A stretch of 64,000 nucleotides of DNA from Bacillus sp. UNC41MFS5 (GCF_000686805.1 NZ_KK366018.1:223759-287758), one strand, 5' to 3'. Numbered from the stretch's first letter, positions 19,857 through 28,236 are shown. Translations and numbers: made by a program. Notes: generated by a model from the sequence alone, not told the origin.

Positions 19857-20774
19857 ATGTTTGAACAATTATACAGACAAAGAGTTGAGCTGACCAAAAT
19901 CATAGAGCGATATACAGGACGGGACGGTACTCAAATGACTGCTATTCCGTCTTTATTTTTCTCCCGTTACTCTAATGATGGAGGTCCATATTACGGAGTT
20001 TACAAACCTTCCTTATGTATTGTCGTTCAAGGGATGAAGGAGGTATTGTTGTCACAGGAGCGTTTTCAGTATGGTCCTGCCGATTACCTTGTTGCATCCG
20101 TTAACTTGCCAACAACCGCACAAATCACTGAAGCCTCTTCCGAAGTTCCGTATCTGGCTCTGAAACTTGAATTCACACCGAGTGAAATATTGGAGGTGTT
20201 ACGTGAATTCCAAATGGGAGTTGAAAAGAAGGAAAATGCTAAACGAGGTATGTATGTCAGCAAAATAGAGTCATCTTTGCTAGACGCGGTAACAAGATTA
20301 GCTCGTTTGCTAGATACTCCTAAAGATATCAAGGTACTTGCTCCTCTAATCACAAAAGAAATCATTTATAGGGTTCTGCAAGGAGAACATGGGAGTATGC
20401 TAAAACAAATAGCTATAGAAGGAAGTTCTACCCATCAAATCAGTGACGTGATTGAACATATCATGAATAACTATGAAAAATCTTTTAAGATTGAAGAACT
20501 TGCGGAAATAGCAAATATGAGTGTTTCTTCACTCCATCGGCACTTTAAAGAGATAACCGCCATGAGCCCAATTCAATTCCAAAAACAACTGAGACTTCAA
20601 GAAGCCCGAAGCCTGTTATTATCTGAATCGGCAGATGCAGCAGATGTTGCATTCCGGATGGGCTATGAAAGTCCATCACAATTCAGCCGTGAATATTCGC
20701 GCATGTTTGGTTTACCACCTAAAGAAGATATAAAGCGCCTGAGGGAGCAAAATGACCAAAGGGTAAAAGCTTGA
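19857..20774 (+). CDS. AraC family transcriptional regulator
   Basis: 305-residue regulator with an N-terminal AraC_N-type cupin domain (about residues 15-165; YGVYKPSLCIVVQGMK and YGPADYLVASVNLP are typical) and two C-terminal helix-turn-helix motifs (FKIEELAEIANMSVSSLHRH and DVAFRMGYESPSQFSREY). The start is ATG at 19857 with AAAGGAGG six bases upstream; the ATG at 19818 has no ribosome-binding site. Proteins of this subtype usually activate a neighbouring oxidoreductase or efflux gene. Here the divergent MFS gene is the obvious target. Confidence 0.9.
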   Translation: MFEQLYRQRVELTKIIERYTGRDGTQMTAIPSLFFSRYSNDGGPYYGVYKPSLCIVVQGMKEVLLSQERFQYGPADYLVASVNLPTTAQITEASSEVPYLALKLEFTPSEILEVLREFQMGVEKKENAKRGMYVSKIESSLLDAVTRLARLLDTPKDIKVLAPLITKEIIYRVLQGEHGSMLKQIAIEGSSTHQISDVIEHIMNNYEKSFKIEELAEIANMSVSSLHRHFKEITAMSPIQFQKQLRLQEARSLLLSESADAADVAFRMGYESPSQFSREYSRMFGLPPKEDIKRLREQNDQRVKA

Positions 20775-20816
20775 TTCCCCTTCACATATTAGTAGCTACA
20801 CTTAAAAAATATAAAA

Positions 20817-20846
20817 GTGCATTAATCCGTGATTAATGCACCTTTA
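20817..20846. terminator. Bidirectional terminator
   Basis: Perfect 11-bp stem GTGCATTAATC/GATTAATGCAC (20817-20827 and 20831-20841) between the convergent AraC and DUF4405 genes. Confidence 0.85.
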
Positions 20847-20858
20847 CTATTCTGCAAT

Positions 20859-21548
20859 TTACCTATCTTTGTAAGCCATAGTTTTATCCTGCTTCCTAAC
20901 AAATTTCAGAACATAATGAGTCCCACTGATATAAATTCCCATTATGGATAGATAATCTATTAAAAATACCATGGTGGATTCATCATAGCTCCATCCGAAT
21001 GGATTATATATGGTTAACCTAGAAAGCATATCTCGCTCGAAGGAAGTCTGAACACCGTATACAACTATCAACACCGCTATAACACGCAACGCGATTGTAC
21101 GGATACGGGTCGTGCTGGTAATCCCCGTCATGTTTCGTACTGAATTGATAATTGTTCCCCAGGACATTCCTATATGGACAGCCATGAAAATAAATCCCCA
21201 ATATGAAGTCATAACATGTATCTGTAATAGAATCATGTCATTGTATATTGGTAAAAAGGCAAATATGTCACGGGAAATCGGCACAGAACTTATTATCACC
21301 ACAGTCATGGATACAAGAAAAAGCAAATTGACCGCAATGCTCAGTTTACGTTGTACATTGTGCTTTCCCTTAAAAATCGTCTTATACCATCGTCGATTTA
21401 AAATATTGTGGGCAATAAATAACAAAAACAATATAACCCCCACAACTTCATGGATTGTATTTCCGGTAATCTGGTAAGCCATTGCAACTAACATCAGAAC
21501 TGTCATAGAAAGATCAATAACCAGCCTGATTAACATATTTCGTTTCAA
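20859..21548 (-). CDS. DUF4405 membrane cytochrome b-like protein
   Basis: 229 residues with about six membrane helices. Histidines sit in helices in the pattern expected of b-type heme ligands (IHEVVGV near residue 33, IAHNILNRRW near 46, LQIHVMTSYWG near 129 and AVHIGMSWG near 143). DUF4405 is a cytochrome-b561-like family of unknown electron partner. The start is TTG at 21548, set by GAGGAGAGG. Its upstream neighbour on the same strand encodes a c-type cytochrome lipoprotein, so the two may form an electron-transfer pair. A longer relative lies at 60749-61570. Confidence 0.78.
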   Translation of the reverse strand: MKRNMLIRLVIDLSMTVLMLVAMAYQITGNTIHEVVGVILFLLFIAHNILNRRWYKTIFKGKHNVQRKLSIAVNLLFLVSMTVVIISSVPISRDIFAFLPIYNDMILLQIHVMTSYWGFIFMAVHIGMSWGTIINSVRNMTGITSTTRIRTIALRVIAVLIVVYGVQTSFERDMLSRLTIYNPFGWSYDESTMVFLIDYLSIMGIYISGTHYVLKFVRKQDKTMAYKDR

Positions 21549-21655
21549 GAACCTCTCCTCTTTCTAATTTAATTAATACCTGGATTGGTCTCAGTTGGAC
21601 GGTTTATTGGTGAATATATCCTTATCCTATTTAAATGCTACTAAATCCCCTATGA

Positions 21656-22384
21656 CTATTGATTAAAATGGATCATCAAAAGAACCTTCTGGATGATCCC
21701 TGCTTTTTCTTCTTCTTCCACTAAGTTATTTCCAATCGAAATATCCAGCGAGTCCTCCAGATTATCGTCTACCGCTTTTACCTCCCAGTGATTCGTAGGG
21801 ATTCCTGCGATTTGGGATTCTGTACTACTGTCCTTTGATCCTGTTAAATCTTCAAGATCAAATCCATTCATTTCATCCAACGTGTTCACGAAGTCATCCC
21901 GTTCCTGATTCGCGTGACAAGAAAAGCAGCGACCGATATCTTCCTCGTTATCCAACGACCTGTCACCATTGAATTCCTGGTATTGCCAATCTCCGTTACG
22001 TGGTGTCCCTTGCGGGGTTTGGTCGCCCCAGCCAGTTCGCTTTTCCATCACGAAGATTTCATCGAGCTCTTCATCCCTATAGATTTCGAGAGTGATTACG
22101 GTGCCGTCAGGAATCGGCTGCCCGTTCTGCACTGCTTCAATTGCTTCGCGGCTTGTATAGAGTTCCTCTCTGACATTTCCTCGATTCACTTTCGTGTAGT
22201 TCACACCCTTATCGTAGTTCTCAGGGAATTCAACAAGTTCACGGTCATACCCAGATGGCTCCTGCTGGGAAGTGTCACCCGATGGCTTCTGTTGGGAAAC
22301 CCCATTTGTGTCATTATTGTTGTTGCAAGCAGTAAGAGTGAGGGACATCACCAATGCAAGGGACGGAAATAATAGTTTTTTCAT
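21656..22384 (-). CDS. Cytochrome P460-family lipoprotein
   Basis: Exported heme lipoprotein of 242 residues. A signal peptide ends in the lipobox LTAC, with Cys20 as the lipidated residue. A Gln/Pro/Ser linker contains an imperfect tandem repeat (SQQKPSGDT, SQQEPSG). The P460-type domain follows (about 45-175), with a c-heme site CFSCH at 153-157 followed by ANQERDDFV, as in P460 proteins. The acidic tail after residue 175 has no recognised domain. Family members oxidise hydroxylamine or bind NO; no such activity is shown here. The start at 22384 has AGGAGG. It lies 107 bp upstream of the DUF4405 gene on the same strand. Confidence 0.82.
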   Translation of the reverse strand: MKKLLFPSLALVMSLTLTACNNNNDTNGVSQQKPSGDTSQQEPSGYDRELVEFPENYDKGVNYTKVNRGNVREELYTSREAIEAVQNGQPIPDGTVITLEIYRDEELDEIFVMEKRTGWGDQTPQGTPRNGDWQYQEFNGDRSLDNEEDIGRCFSCHANQERDDFVNTLDEMNGFDLEDLTGSKDSSTESQIAGIPTNHWEVKAVDDNLEDSLDISIGNNLVEEEEKAGIIQKVLLMIHFNQ

Positions 22385-23231
22385 ATTGTTTTCCTCCTAC
22401 AATTTTTCGTATTTGTATTGATTCGTTAGAGTCAAAATTGTATAAGATTTTGAGATGTGGTGCTGTTTTTATGGTTATAAATACTGATTTACCAAAGGTA
22501 ATGACTAATTTTATCGGGGACTAGCTGCTTATGTTTTTTTTTATCAAGTGTACTCTGTTTAGAATTTTTGATTTTATTTTTCAACAGAATCATAGTTATA
22601 GAAAAAGTCGAGGCTTTTTTATTATGCAACAAAAGAAAAAACGACCGATATCCTATTCCTCTCAAATAGTTGCCTAATCCTCCCACAATAAAAATTAAAG
22701 CTAGTCCCTAGTTTACTTTGCACCAAATCACAAATAGTTTTGTATTAATTACTAACTAGAATGGAATTACTTAACTGCTTTATGTGATAGTGGAACCAGT
22801 GGGGTATTATTGTCGAGGAATCTATTGTGATCCCCTATGAAAAACAGTTTCAATAAAAAGAGGAAGAAGAGAATGACATAGGGCAAAGAAGATTTAACTG
22901 AGGTTTTAAACATTTAAAATGAAGTTTTTAAAGAAATGTAATTAAACTAACCAAATGTTAGTGGAACAAGAAAAGGGCTGCCTCAACAACCCGATCCCTC
23001 CGTTATTTAAATAAGAATAATGCTTTACCGGTTATTCCAGCAAAAACCCCGATGGTTAATTAGAAATGAATTATTCCCGTAATCCATAAGATATCCTCGT
23101 TTTGACAACGTGTTATTTTTATCAAAGTGTTTAAAGTGTTCAATCAAAGTAGGAACAAAAATGCAAAGAAGAATTTGATAATACTATCCGACAAACAAAA
23201 ATCCCTAATTACATTTTAGCCTTTCGGTTTT

Positions 23232-23252
23232 AGGACTTTCTTGTCGCAAAAA
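23232..23252. repeat. Short dispersed repeat, copy 1
   Basis: The word TTTTAGGACTTTCTTGTCGC at about 23229-23248, followed by AAAAAATA, recurs with one difference at 28159-28185. Its left half alone recurs at 23413-23430. Origin unknown; no ORF is attached to it. Confidence 0.5.
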
Positions 23253-23341
23253 ATACAATATGTAAGGTTTTTTGATTTCCTTCTTTTTCTTTTAAAACTT
23301 ACACTATTTTTAAACTTTCTCGTCGCTGGTACATTTTTTTT

Positions 23342-23375
23342 AAATTTCATGTCGCTAATTAACGACATGAAATTT
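23342..23375. terminator. Bidirectional hairpin flanked by T- and A-runs
   Basis: Perfect 13-bp stem AAATTTCATGTCG/CGACATGAAATTT (23342-23354 and 23363-23375) with T8 before and A9 after, 83 bp beyond the opuFB stop. It can terminate in either direction. Confidence 0.7.
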
Positions 23376-23457
23376 TAAAAAAAAACCAAAAATGGTAATT
23401 TAAAGGGATTTTGATTTTAGGACTTTTTTCCATGAGTACCATTTTCTTCAGCTGAAA

Positions 23458-24504
23458 TTACTTGCATGTCGTTATACAATCCCCTTGTATACTGTGAAAG
23501 GATAACATTGCCATGTTATATTTTTTTGCCATGCCTTTTTTTGCTTGTGCGTACACTTCTTTACTATTTGTACTTATAGGGTTCTCTTTTAGGAAGTTGA
23601 CAATCGCTGTTCCCGAAAATTCGGGATAAATATCAACATCCTTCGACTTTAAGGCATTAAATACAAAAGTCGTATCACCTAACCCTGTTCTTAACTTCAC
23701 TTTCAAGTCTGTATTTTCTTCAATCAGTAATTTATACATATTGTCCAAAATTTCCGGCTCCGGACCGAACTTGCCAGCGATTGTAATCGTCTTTTGCTCT
23801 TTTTGAAAAAGTGCCGGACCAACCATAGATCCCACAATTAGAACGATAAGAAGCGCAAAAGCACCTGATGATACCATTATCTTTTTAAAGGAAATAGTTT
23901 CTAGCCTTCGGAGTAGTAGATCAAAAATGATCGCCAAAAGTGCGGATGGCACAGCTCCTAGAACTATAAGTGAATAATCATTTCGGGATATTCCAAGTAG
24001 AATAATATCCCCTAATCCACCCGCTCCGATTAGTGAAGCAATCGTTGCTGTTCCTATAATAAAAATGGTAGCTGTTCGGATACCTGCCATGATGACAGGC
24101 ATAGCTAAAGGAAGCTCGACTTTTAATAGTCTTTTTCTTCTGTTCATTCCCATGGCGCTTGCAGCTTCTAGTAAGGAGGGCTCAACCTCTTTAATTCCTG
24201 TATAGGTATTGCGTAACAAGGGAAGCAGTGCATAAGCGATTAGCGCAATTACAGCAGGGACAGTTCCAATTCCAAAAAGTGGTATTAAAAGACCTAACAA
24301 AGCTAATGAAGGAATGGTTTGCAGCACTCCAGTAATTCCGATAATGTATTCCGCAATTCTTTGTTTTCGAGTTAAATAGATTCCTAGTGGTATCGCAATT
24401 ATTAACGAGAAAAAAAGAGCGATTAACGATATTTCTATATGTTGCAAAAGAGCGTTCAAAAGCTGAGATTTTCGATCTGATAAGACACTTATCAAATTAC
24501 TCAT
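23458..24504 (-). pseudogene. opuFB: OpuFB-like fused permease/substrate-binding protein, 3'-truncated
   Basis: Compatible-solute ABC importer subunit in which the permease domain (about residues 1-212, with the EAA-type loop near EPSLLEAASAMGMNRRK) is fused to an extracytoplasmic glycine-betaine-binding domain. The binding domain starts with TITIAGKFGPEPEILDNM near residue 233. Family proteins run to about 500 residues. This one stops at 348, shortly after KKYNMAML, with an unrelated tail (SFHSIQGDCITTCK). Half of the binding domain, including later aromatic-cage residues, is missing. It overlaps opuFA by eight bases, as in intact operons. Confidence 0.8.
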
Positions 24505-25453
24505 GAATTTGCCCTCCTTCTCTCAAATATCGTGACATAACCTTCATTGCATTTTGTCGGCTGATATTCCCGATTGCTTTTCCATTTTCTTCTACAGTAA
24601 TTTGTTCGAACGATGCTAGTTGTTCTAAAACTTTATCTACTGGAGTAGATAAAGAAATGGTTTTTGTATCGGATAATAATGCTCGTTCATCTGTAATGGG
24701 AGTAATGAGTTCATTCAAATGAATCTGTAATTTACGGTTGCCAACAAATTCACTCACGAAGTCATTCACAGGATTGGTTAAGAATTCGTGTGGGGTTCCC
24801 ACCTGAACGATTTCTCCATCTTTCATCAGACAAATACGGTCCCCCAGCTTTAAAGCTTCTTTCATATCATGAGTAACAAAAACAATTGTTTTTTTCATTT
24901 TTCGTTGAATTTCAAGCATATCTTCTTGCAATTTATCCCGGCTAAATGGATCAAGCGCACTAAACGGTTCGTCCATTAAGATGATTTCAGGGTCCGCTGC
25001 TAATGCTCTTATTACACCTACTCGTTGCTGCTGTCCTCCTGAAAGTTCACTAGGCTTACGATTTCGATACACACTAGGCTCAAGCCCCACCATATTTAGT
25101 AAATCATCAATACGAGCAGCAATCTTTTCTTTATCCCAATTTTTTAGTTCGGGTACAACTGCGATATTTTCGGCAATTGTCATATGTGGAAAAAGAGCAA
25201 TTTGTTGCAGAACATACCCTATATTCCAACGAAGTTCATTAATATCATAATCGCTTATTTTTTTTCCATTAATCCAAACCCAACCTTTTGTTAATTCGAT
25301 GAGGCGATTAATCATTTTTAATGTCGTTGTCTTACCAGAACCACTAGGTCCGATTAAAACAAAAAATTCGCCTTTCTTTATTTCAAAATCTAAAGACTTT
25401 ACGGCAAAGGTTCCACTAGGGAATTGTTTCGATACTTGTTCAAATCGAATCAT
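24497..25453 (-). CDS. opuFA: Compatible-solute ABC importer ATP-binding protein (OpuFA-like)
   Basis: Glycine betaine/choline-type ATPase of 318 residues with Walker A GPSGSGKTT at 35-43, signature LSGGQQQR near 138 and Walker B ILMDEPFSALDP near 158. A C-terminal regulatory tail (about 240-318) resembles a partial CBS region. The start at 25453 follows AGAGGAGAGG. Its translation is coupled to opuFB through an eight-base overlap. A MarR-type palindrome (25510-25521) lies in the leader, and the marR gene is immediately upstream. Because the partner subunit is truncated, import is probably lost unless another permease is used. Confidence 0.88.
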   Translation of the reverse strand: MIRFEQVSKQFPSGTFAVKSLDFEIKKGEFFVLIGPSGSGKTTTLKMINRLIELTKGWVWINGKKISDYDINELRWNIGYVLQQIALFPHMTIAENIAVVPELKNWDKEKIAARIDDLLNMVGLEPSVYRNRKPSELSGGQQQRVGVIRALAADPEIILMDEPFSALDPFSRDKLQEDMLEIQRKMKKTIVFVTHDMKEALKLGDRICLMKDGEIVQVGTPHEFLTNPVNDFVSEFVGNRKLQIHLNELITPITDERALLSDTKTISLSTPVDKVLEQLASFEQITVEENGKAIGNISRQNAMKVMSRYLREGGQIHE

Positions 25454-25509
25454 GTTACCTCTCCTCTTTTAGCATTTGTTTACCCTATTATTACCTCGCA
25501 AAAATTACA

Positions 25510-25521
25510 TAGACGTCTATA
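25510..25521. promoter_or_regulatory. MarR operator upstream of opuFA
   Basis: Perfect 12-bp palindrome ATAGACGTCTAT. The same or nearly the same word occurs at 25976-25987, 40841-40852 and 41307-41318, always beside one of the two twin MarR genes or their targets. Confidence 0.7.
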
Positions 25522-25538
25522 TATTATGTCAAAAAAAT

Positions 25539-25961
25539 TTAAAATCTTTTTAGGATTTTTTCTAACAAATGTTCCAACTGTTCTTTTTCGGTGTTCGTTA
25601 AACCGCCATAAATGACAGTGTTTATTTTTTCTGAGATCTTACGAAATATTGGTTCGAGCTTGATTCCCTTGTCAGTAAGATTGATTAAAGTTTTTCTGCT
25701 GTCCTCCTTACTCTTTATTCTCTCTACAAATCCTAGTTTCTGTAGCTTATCAATTAAAACTGTTACTGTCGGTTGAGTGCGATGAATTTTTTCAGACAGC
25801 TCCTTCACGGATAAACCATTTTTTTCGTAAAGGCACACTAAAATATCCCCATGAGATGGGGCGATACCATCCACTCCGTTTTTGTTAAGCTCCGACAAAA
25901 TCAAATTATTTACTGCGTCTCTAATCTTTCCAACTTTTGATGCTGTGTCATATTTTATCAT
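25539..25961 (-). CDS. MarR family regulator (twin 1)
   Basis: Winged-helix repressor of 140 residues. The recognition region is LSVKELSEKIHRTQPTVTVL (about 50-69), followed by the wing KSKEDSRKTLINLTDKG. ATG at 25961 is preferred over the TTG at 25997 because the palindrome ATAGATGTCTAT (25976-25987) would otherwise lie inside the coding region; neither start has a good ribosome-binding site. It is a near copy of the regulator at 40870-41292 (12 differences in 140 residues). It probably represses itself and opuFA-opuFB; GbsR/OpuR-type MarR proteins control compatible-solute uptake in Bacillus. Confidence 0.85.
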   Translation of the reverse strand: MIKYDTASKVGKIRDAVNNLILSELNKNGVDGIAPSHGDILVCLYEKNGLSVKELSEKIHRTQPTVTVLIDKLQKLGFVERIKSKEDSRKTLINLTDKGIKLEPIFRKISEKINTVIYGGLTNTEKEQLEHLLEKILKRF

Positions 25962-25975
25962 GTTTTTTATTATAC

Positions 25976-25987
25976 ATAGATGTCTAT
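25976..25987. promoter_or_regulatory. MarR autoregulatory operator (twin 1)
   Basis: ATAGATGTCTAT, a palindrome with perfect 5-bp arms, 15 bp upstream of the chosen start. Confidence 0.65.
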
Positions 25988-26092
25988 TTATTTTCAAATA
26001 AATGAGTCAATAGAAAATGTCCTATTGACTCATTATTTATTATTGATTTCCTTATTTGTAAATTTTATTTAAATATTACATGGAATGAGGCA

Positions 26093-26506
26093 TTAATTTT
26101 CATAGTCTGGGTCTAGATAAATGAAAAGTCGATTAATCTTGTAATCCCGTATTTCAAACACATTACAAAAGCGCCCTGCATGAGTAAATCCGGCACGCCA
26201 TTCTTTTCCATTGGTTGTAACACCAGAACTTGTACCCTCTACGACAACCGTGTCTCCTTGAAATATATAGTTAAAATAAGCATAGTCGTGGGTGATGGAT
26301 TTAAGCTTTGGACCTCTACCACTCTCAAAAAGAAGTTTTTTAATTTCCTCAATTCCAGTTGCCATTCCCATCTTTGGGAAATAAAACTGGGCATCCTCGG
26401 CAAATAATTCAAGAAAGGCAGGGTTACCCTGATCCATTAGTTTAAAGTATTCAAGTGCAACTGACTTTCTTTGTTCATCTGTCATGGTTTGTTGTGTAAG
26501 TGTCAT
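26093..26506 (-). CDS. SnoaL/NTF2-like domain protein
   Basis: Single-domain alpha+beta-barrel protein of 137 residues. The N-terminal helix (RKSVALEYFKLMDQGNPAFLELFAEDAQFYFP, about 13-44) and the strands ending in NRLFIYLDPDY are typical of SnoaL-like ketosteroid-isomerase-fold proteins. The start at 26506 follows AAAGGAAG. It is last in a same-strand set after mhqR, mhqP and a second DoxX gene. Proteins of this fold act as small-molecule isomerases, hydrolases or binding proteins; the role here is unknown. Confidence 0.8.
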   Translation of the reverse strand: MTLTQQTMTDEQRKSVALEYFKLMDQGNPAFLELFAEDAQFYFPKMGMATGIEEIKKLLFESGRGPKLKSITHDYAYFNYIFQGDTVVVEGTSSGVTTNGKEWRAGFTHAGRFCNVFEIRDYKINRLFIYLDPDYEN

Positions 26507-26565
26507 TGTTAATTCTTCCTTTATATTGAATTAAATTATCTAGTTTTCAAAGTTTCTTTGAATTA

Positions 26566-26597
26566 AGAGCTGCATTCATGATTAAGCAGCTCTTTTT
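26566..26597. terminator. Hairpin between DoxX and SnoaL genes
   Basis: AAGAGCTGC/GCAGCTCTT-type inverted repeat overlapping the DoxX stop codon. The T-run is good only on the plus strand, so on the coding strand it may act as partial attenuation. Confidence 0.45.
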
Positions 26598-27007
26598 AAT
26601 TCATTAGAATCTTTTTGTAAAATCAATTGCCTAACTGAAAATAACTTACTTCCATTGGTTGCAAGATAAACTGCTATTGCTAAGAATGCCAAATCTAACT
26701 CATATCCTGCCATTTGACCATTTCCCAATAAACCAACAGAAAGTTTAACTTTTAGTGTTGCTCCAATCATTAGTAATGCAAACAAAGCAGATACAAGTCT
26801 AGTTGCCAATCCAATGATTAATGCTACACCGCCAATGATTTCAATCAATGCCACGCCATATGCCATAAATCCAGGTAATCCAATACTTTCAAACCAACCG
26901 ACAATATTTTCAATTCCACCTTGAAACTTTACAATTCCGTGAATTAAAAATAATGCCCCTAATGTTACTCGTAAAATAAGTGCTCCGATTTCGTTCTTTA
27001 ACAACAT
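26582..27007 (-). CDS. DoxX family membrane protein
   Basis: 141 residues, four membrane helices, with the DoxX hallmarks LGALFLIHGIVKFQGG near 17-32 and a glycine-rich IEIIGGVALIIGL stretch near 55-67. DoxX proteins sit in the inner membrane and are linked to thiol and quinone stress; biochemical roles are poorly defined. The start at 27007 follows CGGAGGAA. It is 55 bp downstream of the MhqP-type DoxX gene and only distantly similar to it, so the two are separate subfamilies in one transcription unit. Confidence 0.85.
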   Translation of the reverse strand: MLLKNEIGALILRVTLGALFLIHGIVKFQGGIENIVGWFESIGLPGFMAYGVALIEIIGGVALIIGLATRLVSALFALLMIGATLKVKLSVGLLGNGQMAGYELDLAFLAIAVYLATNGSKLFSVRQLILQKDSNELKRAA

Positions 27008-27062
27008 TTTCTGTTCCTCCGTAATTTTATTATTTTTATGATTACCCTAGATTCGCGATAAA

Positions 27063-27461
27063 TTAGAATAAAAATGCATCTAAAGCATATTGACCGGGAC
27101 CGATCAAAGCTATACCAATAGCTACTGAAAGCAAAGTTAAGTTGTATTCATATCCATTAGCTGTTGCCCATAATCCGTTAGGAGCATGAACTTTCACAAT
27201 CGCCATTGCCATAGTCCCTGCAATCAAAATTCCTGCAAGTGGAGTTAAAAGTCCTAATGCAAACAAGGTTCCGCCAATAAGTTCTGCTAACCCTGCGAAA
27301 AGAGCCATGGTCACTCCTGGTTTCATGCCAATGGATTCAAACCATCCACCGGTTCCTTTCAATCCATAGCCACCGAACCAACCAAACAACTTTTGAGCAC
27401 CGTGACCCACAAATAGTAAACCAATTACCAAACGAATCAATAATAAACCAATATCTATCAT
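27063..27461 (-). CDS. mhqP: MhqP-type DoxX family protein
   Basis: 132 residues, four membrane helices with LLFVGHGAQKLFGWFGG near 16-32. It corresponds to YdfP/MhqP, a membrane protein of the MhqR regulon induced by hydroquinones and catechol. It differs from the copy at 59986-60384 at only nine positions. The start at 27461 follows AGGAGG. A perfect MhqR-type box (27486-27503) lies 25 bp upstream of the start, and mhqR is the preceding gene. Confidence 0.9.
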   Translation of the reverse strand: MIDIGLLLIRLVIGLLFVGHGAQKLFGWFGGYGLKGTGGWFESIGMKPGVTMALFAGLAELIGGTLFALGLLTPLAGILIAGTMAMAIVKVHAPNGLWATANGYEYNLTLLSVAIGIALIGPGQYALDAFLF

Positions 27462-27485
27462 CTTATAATCCTCCTAAATGTTATT

Positions 27486-27503
27486 TATCTCGAACTCGAG
27501 ATA
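27486..27503. promoter_or_regulatory. MhqR box upstream of mhqP
   Basis: TATCTCGAACTCGAGATA, perfect 8-bp arms around AC. It agrees with the MhqR operator known in B. subtilis (TATCTCGAATTCGAGATA, from memory). Confidence 0.85.
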
Positions 27504-27525
27504 TTTTATTAAAAAAAATGAAAGT

Positions 27526-27948
27526 TTAAACTTTATTCTTTACTTTTTTCATAAGATTCACCAGCGTCTCTGCCTCATCAGAATCTAGTGCTTCAAACAT
27601 TTGATTAATAAACTCATGATATTTCGGCATGATGTAGTTCATCAATTCATTTCCGTCATCAGTCAATGTCACATGTATCACCCGGCGATCATCTGGACAG
27701 GTATTTCGGCATAATAAACCCCTTTGCTCTAGCTTATCTATAACATAGGTCATCGAACCACTTGAGACCAATATGCAATTTCCAATTTGTTGAATCGTTT
27801 GTTTCCCTTTTTGATAAAGTACCTCTAAAACTGAAAATTCCGTAATACCAAGCTTATTTTTTGCCATTTCCTCCTTTATTTGTTCATGAATTGCTTTAGA
27901 TGTTTGCATTAATAAAAGAAAGGGCAAATTCGAGCATTTCCTCTCCAT
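27526..27948 (-). CDS. mhqR: MarR family quinone-responsive repressor (MhqR)
   Basis: 140-residue MarR protein, the likely repressor of the ring-cleaving dioxygenase and DoxX genes. The winged helix is seen in KQTIQQIGNCILVSSGSMTYV (about 53-73) and the wing in CPDDRRVIHVTLTDDG. Identification rests on the operator type at its own promoter and at mhqP and on the gene pairing. The start at 27948 has GAGGAGGTG. Cysteines at about residues 4, 61 and 83 could be thiol sensors, but that is inference. Confidence 0.85.
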   Translation of the reverse strand: MERKCSNLPFLLLMQTSKAIHEQIKEEMAKNKLGITEFSVLEVLYQKGKQTIQQIGNCILVSSGSMTYVIDKLEQRGLLCRNTCPDDRRVIHVTLTDDGNELMNYIMPKYHEFINQMFEALDSDEAETLVNLMKKVKNKV

Positions 27949-27982
27949 TTAGTGCACCTCCTCATAAAATCTCGAATTAAAA

Positions 27983-28029
27983 TATCTTGAATATGAGGTA
28001 ATAATATTACTTATAAAATTTTTTGTCAA
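27983..28029 (-). promoter_or_regulatory. mhqR promoter with overlapping MhqR box
   Basis: Minus-strand -35 TTGACA (28024-28029), 17-bp spacer, -10 TATTAT (28001-28006). A degenerate MhqR box, TATCTTGAATATGAGGTA (27983-28000), begins right after the -10. A further half-site ATCTCGAATT lies at about 27969-27978. Confidence 0.75.
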
Positions 28030-28158
28030 TACCCTTTTATTACTACTTTCCGTGAAAGTGCTTTAATTTTATCAGAAGGATAAAGTTTCAAATCGCTAAC
28101 AAGTTTAATAGCTTTCTCATCCTTCAATTTATACATTCGTCTACAGTTTAACCTTTTG

Positions 28159-28192
28159 ATTTTAGGACTTTCATGTCGCAAAAAATAATATT
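28159..28192. repeat. Short dispersed repeat, copy 2
   Basis: Second copy of the TTTTAGGACTTTC.TGTCGC word with its AAAAAATA extension, first copy at 23229-23256. It lies between the mhqR promoter and the SDR terminator. Confidence 0.5.
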
Positions 28193-28196
28193 TATC

Positions 28197-28236
28197 AAAA
28201 AAATACTGCCTCATTTCTAATTGAGACAGCATTTTT
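28197..28236 (-). terminator. Terminator of the SDR gene
   Basis: Minus-strand stem GCTGTCTCA/TGAGGCAGT followed by ATTTTTTT, 13 bp after the SDR stop codon. Confidence 0.85.

Larger units (their letters stand above)
22385..23457. other. Gene-poor 1.07-kb stretch
   Basis: No convincing gene on either strand. The longest open frame (22489-22686, minus) is AT-rich and shows no family resemblance. The region holds a strong hairpin (23342-23375) and several copies of a short ACTTTC.TGTCGC-like word (23236, 23313, 23345, and again at 28169). It sits directly downstream of the truncated opuFB gene, so it may be debris of the deletion that removed that gene's 3' end. Confidence 0.6.

Noticed and set aside
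22489..22686. 65-codon minus-strand open frame in the gene-poor stretch
   Set aside because: Low-complexity Lys/Leu-rich product, no ribosome-binding site, no recognisable family.
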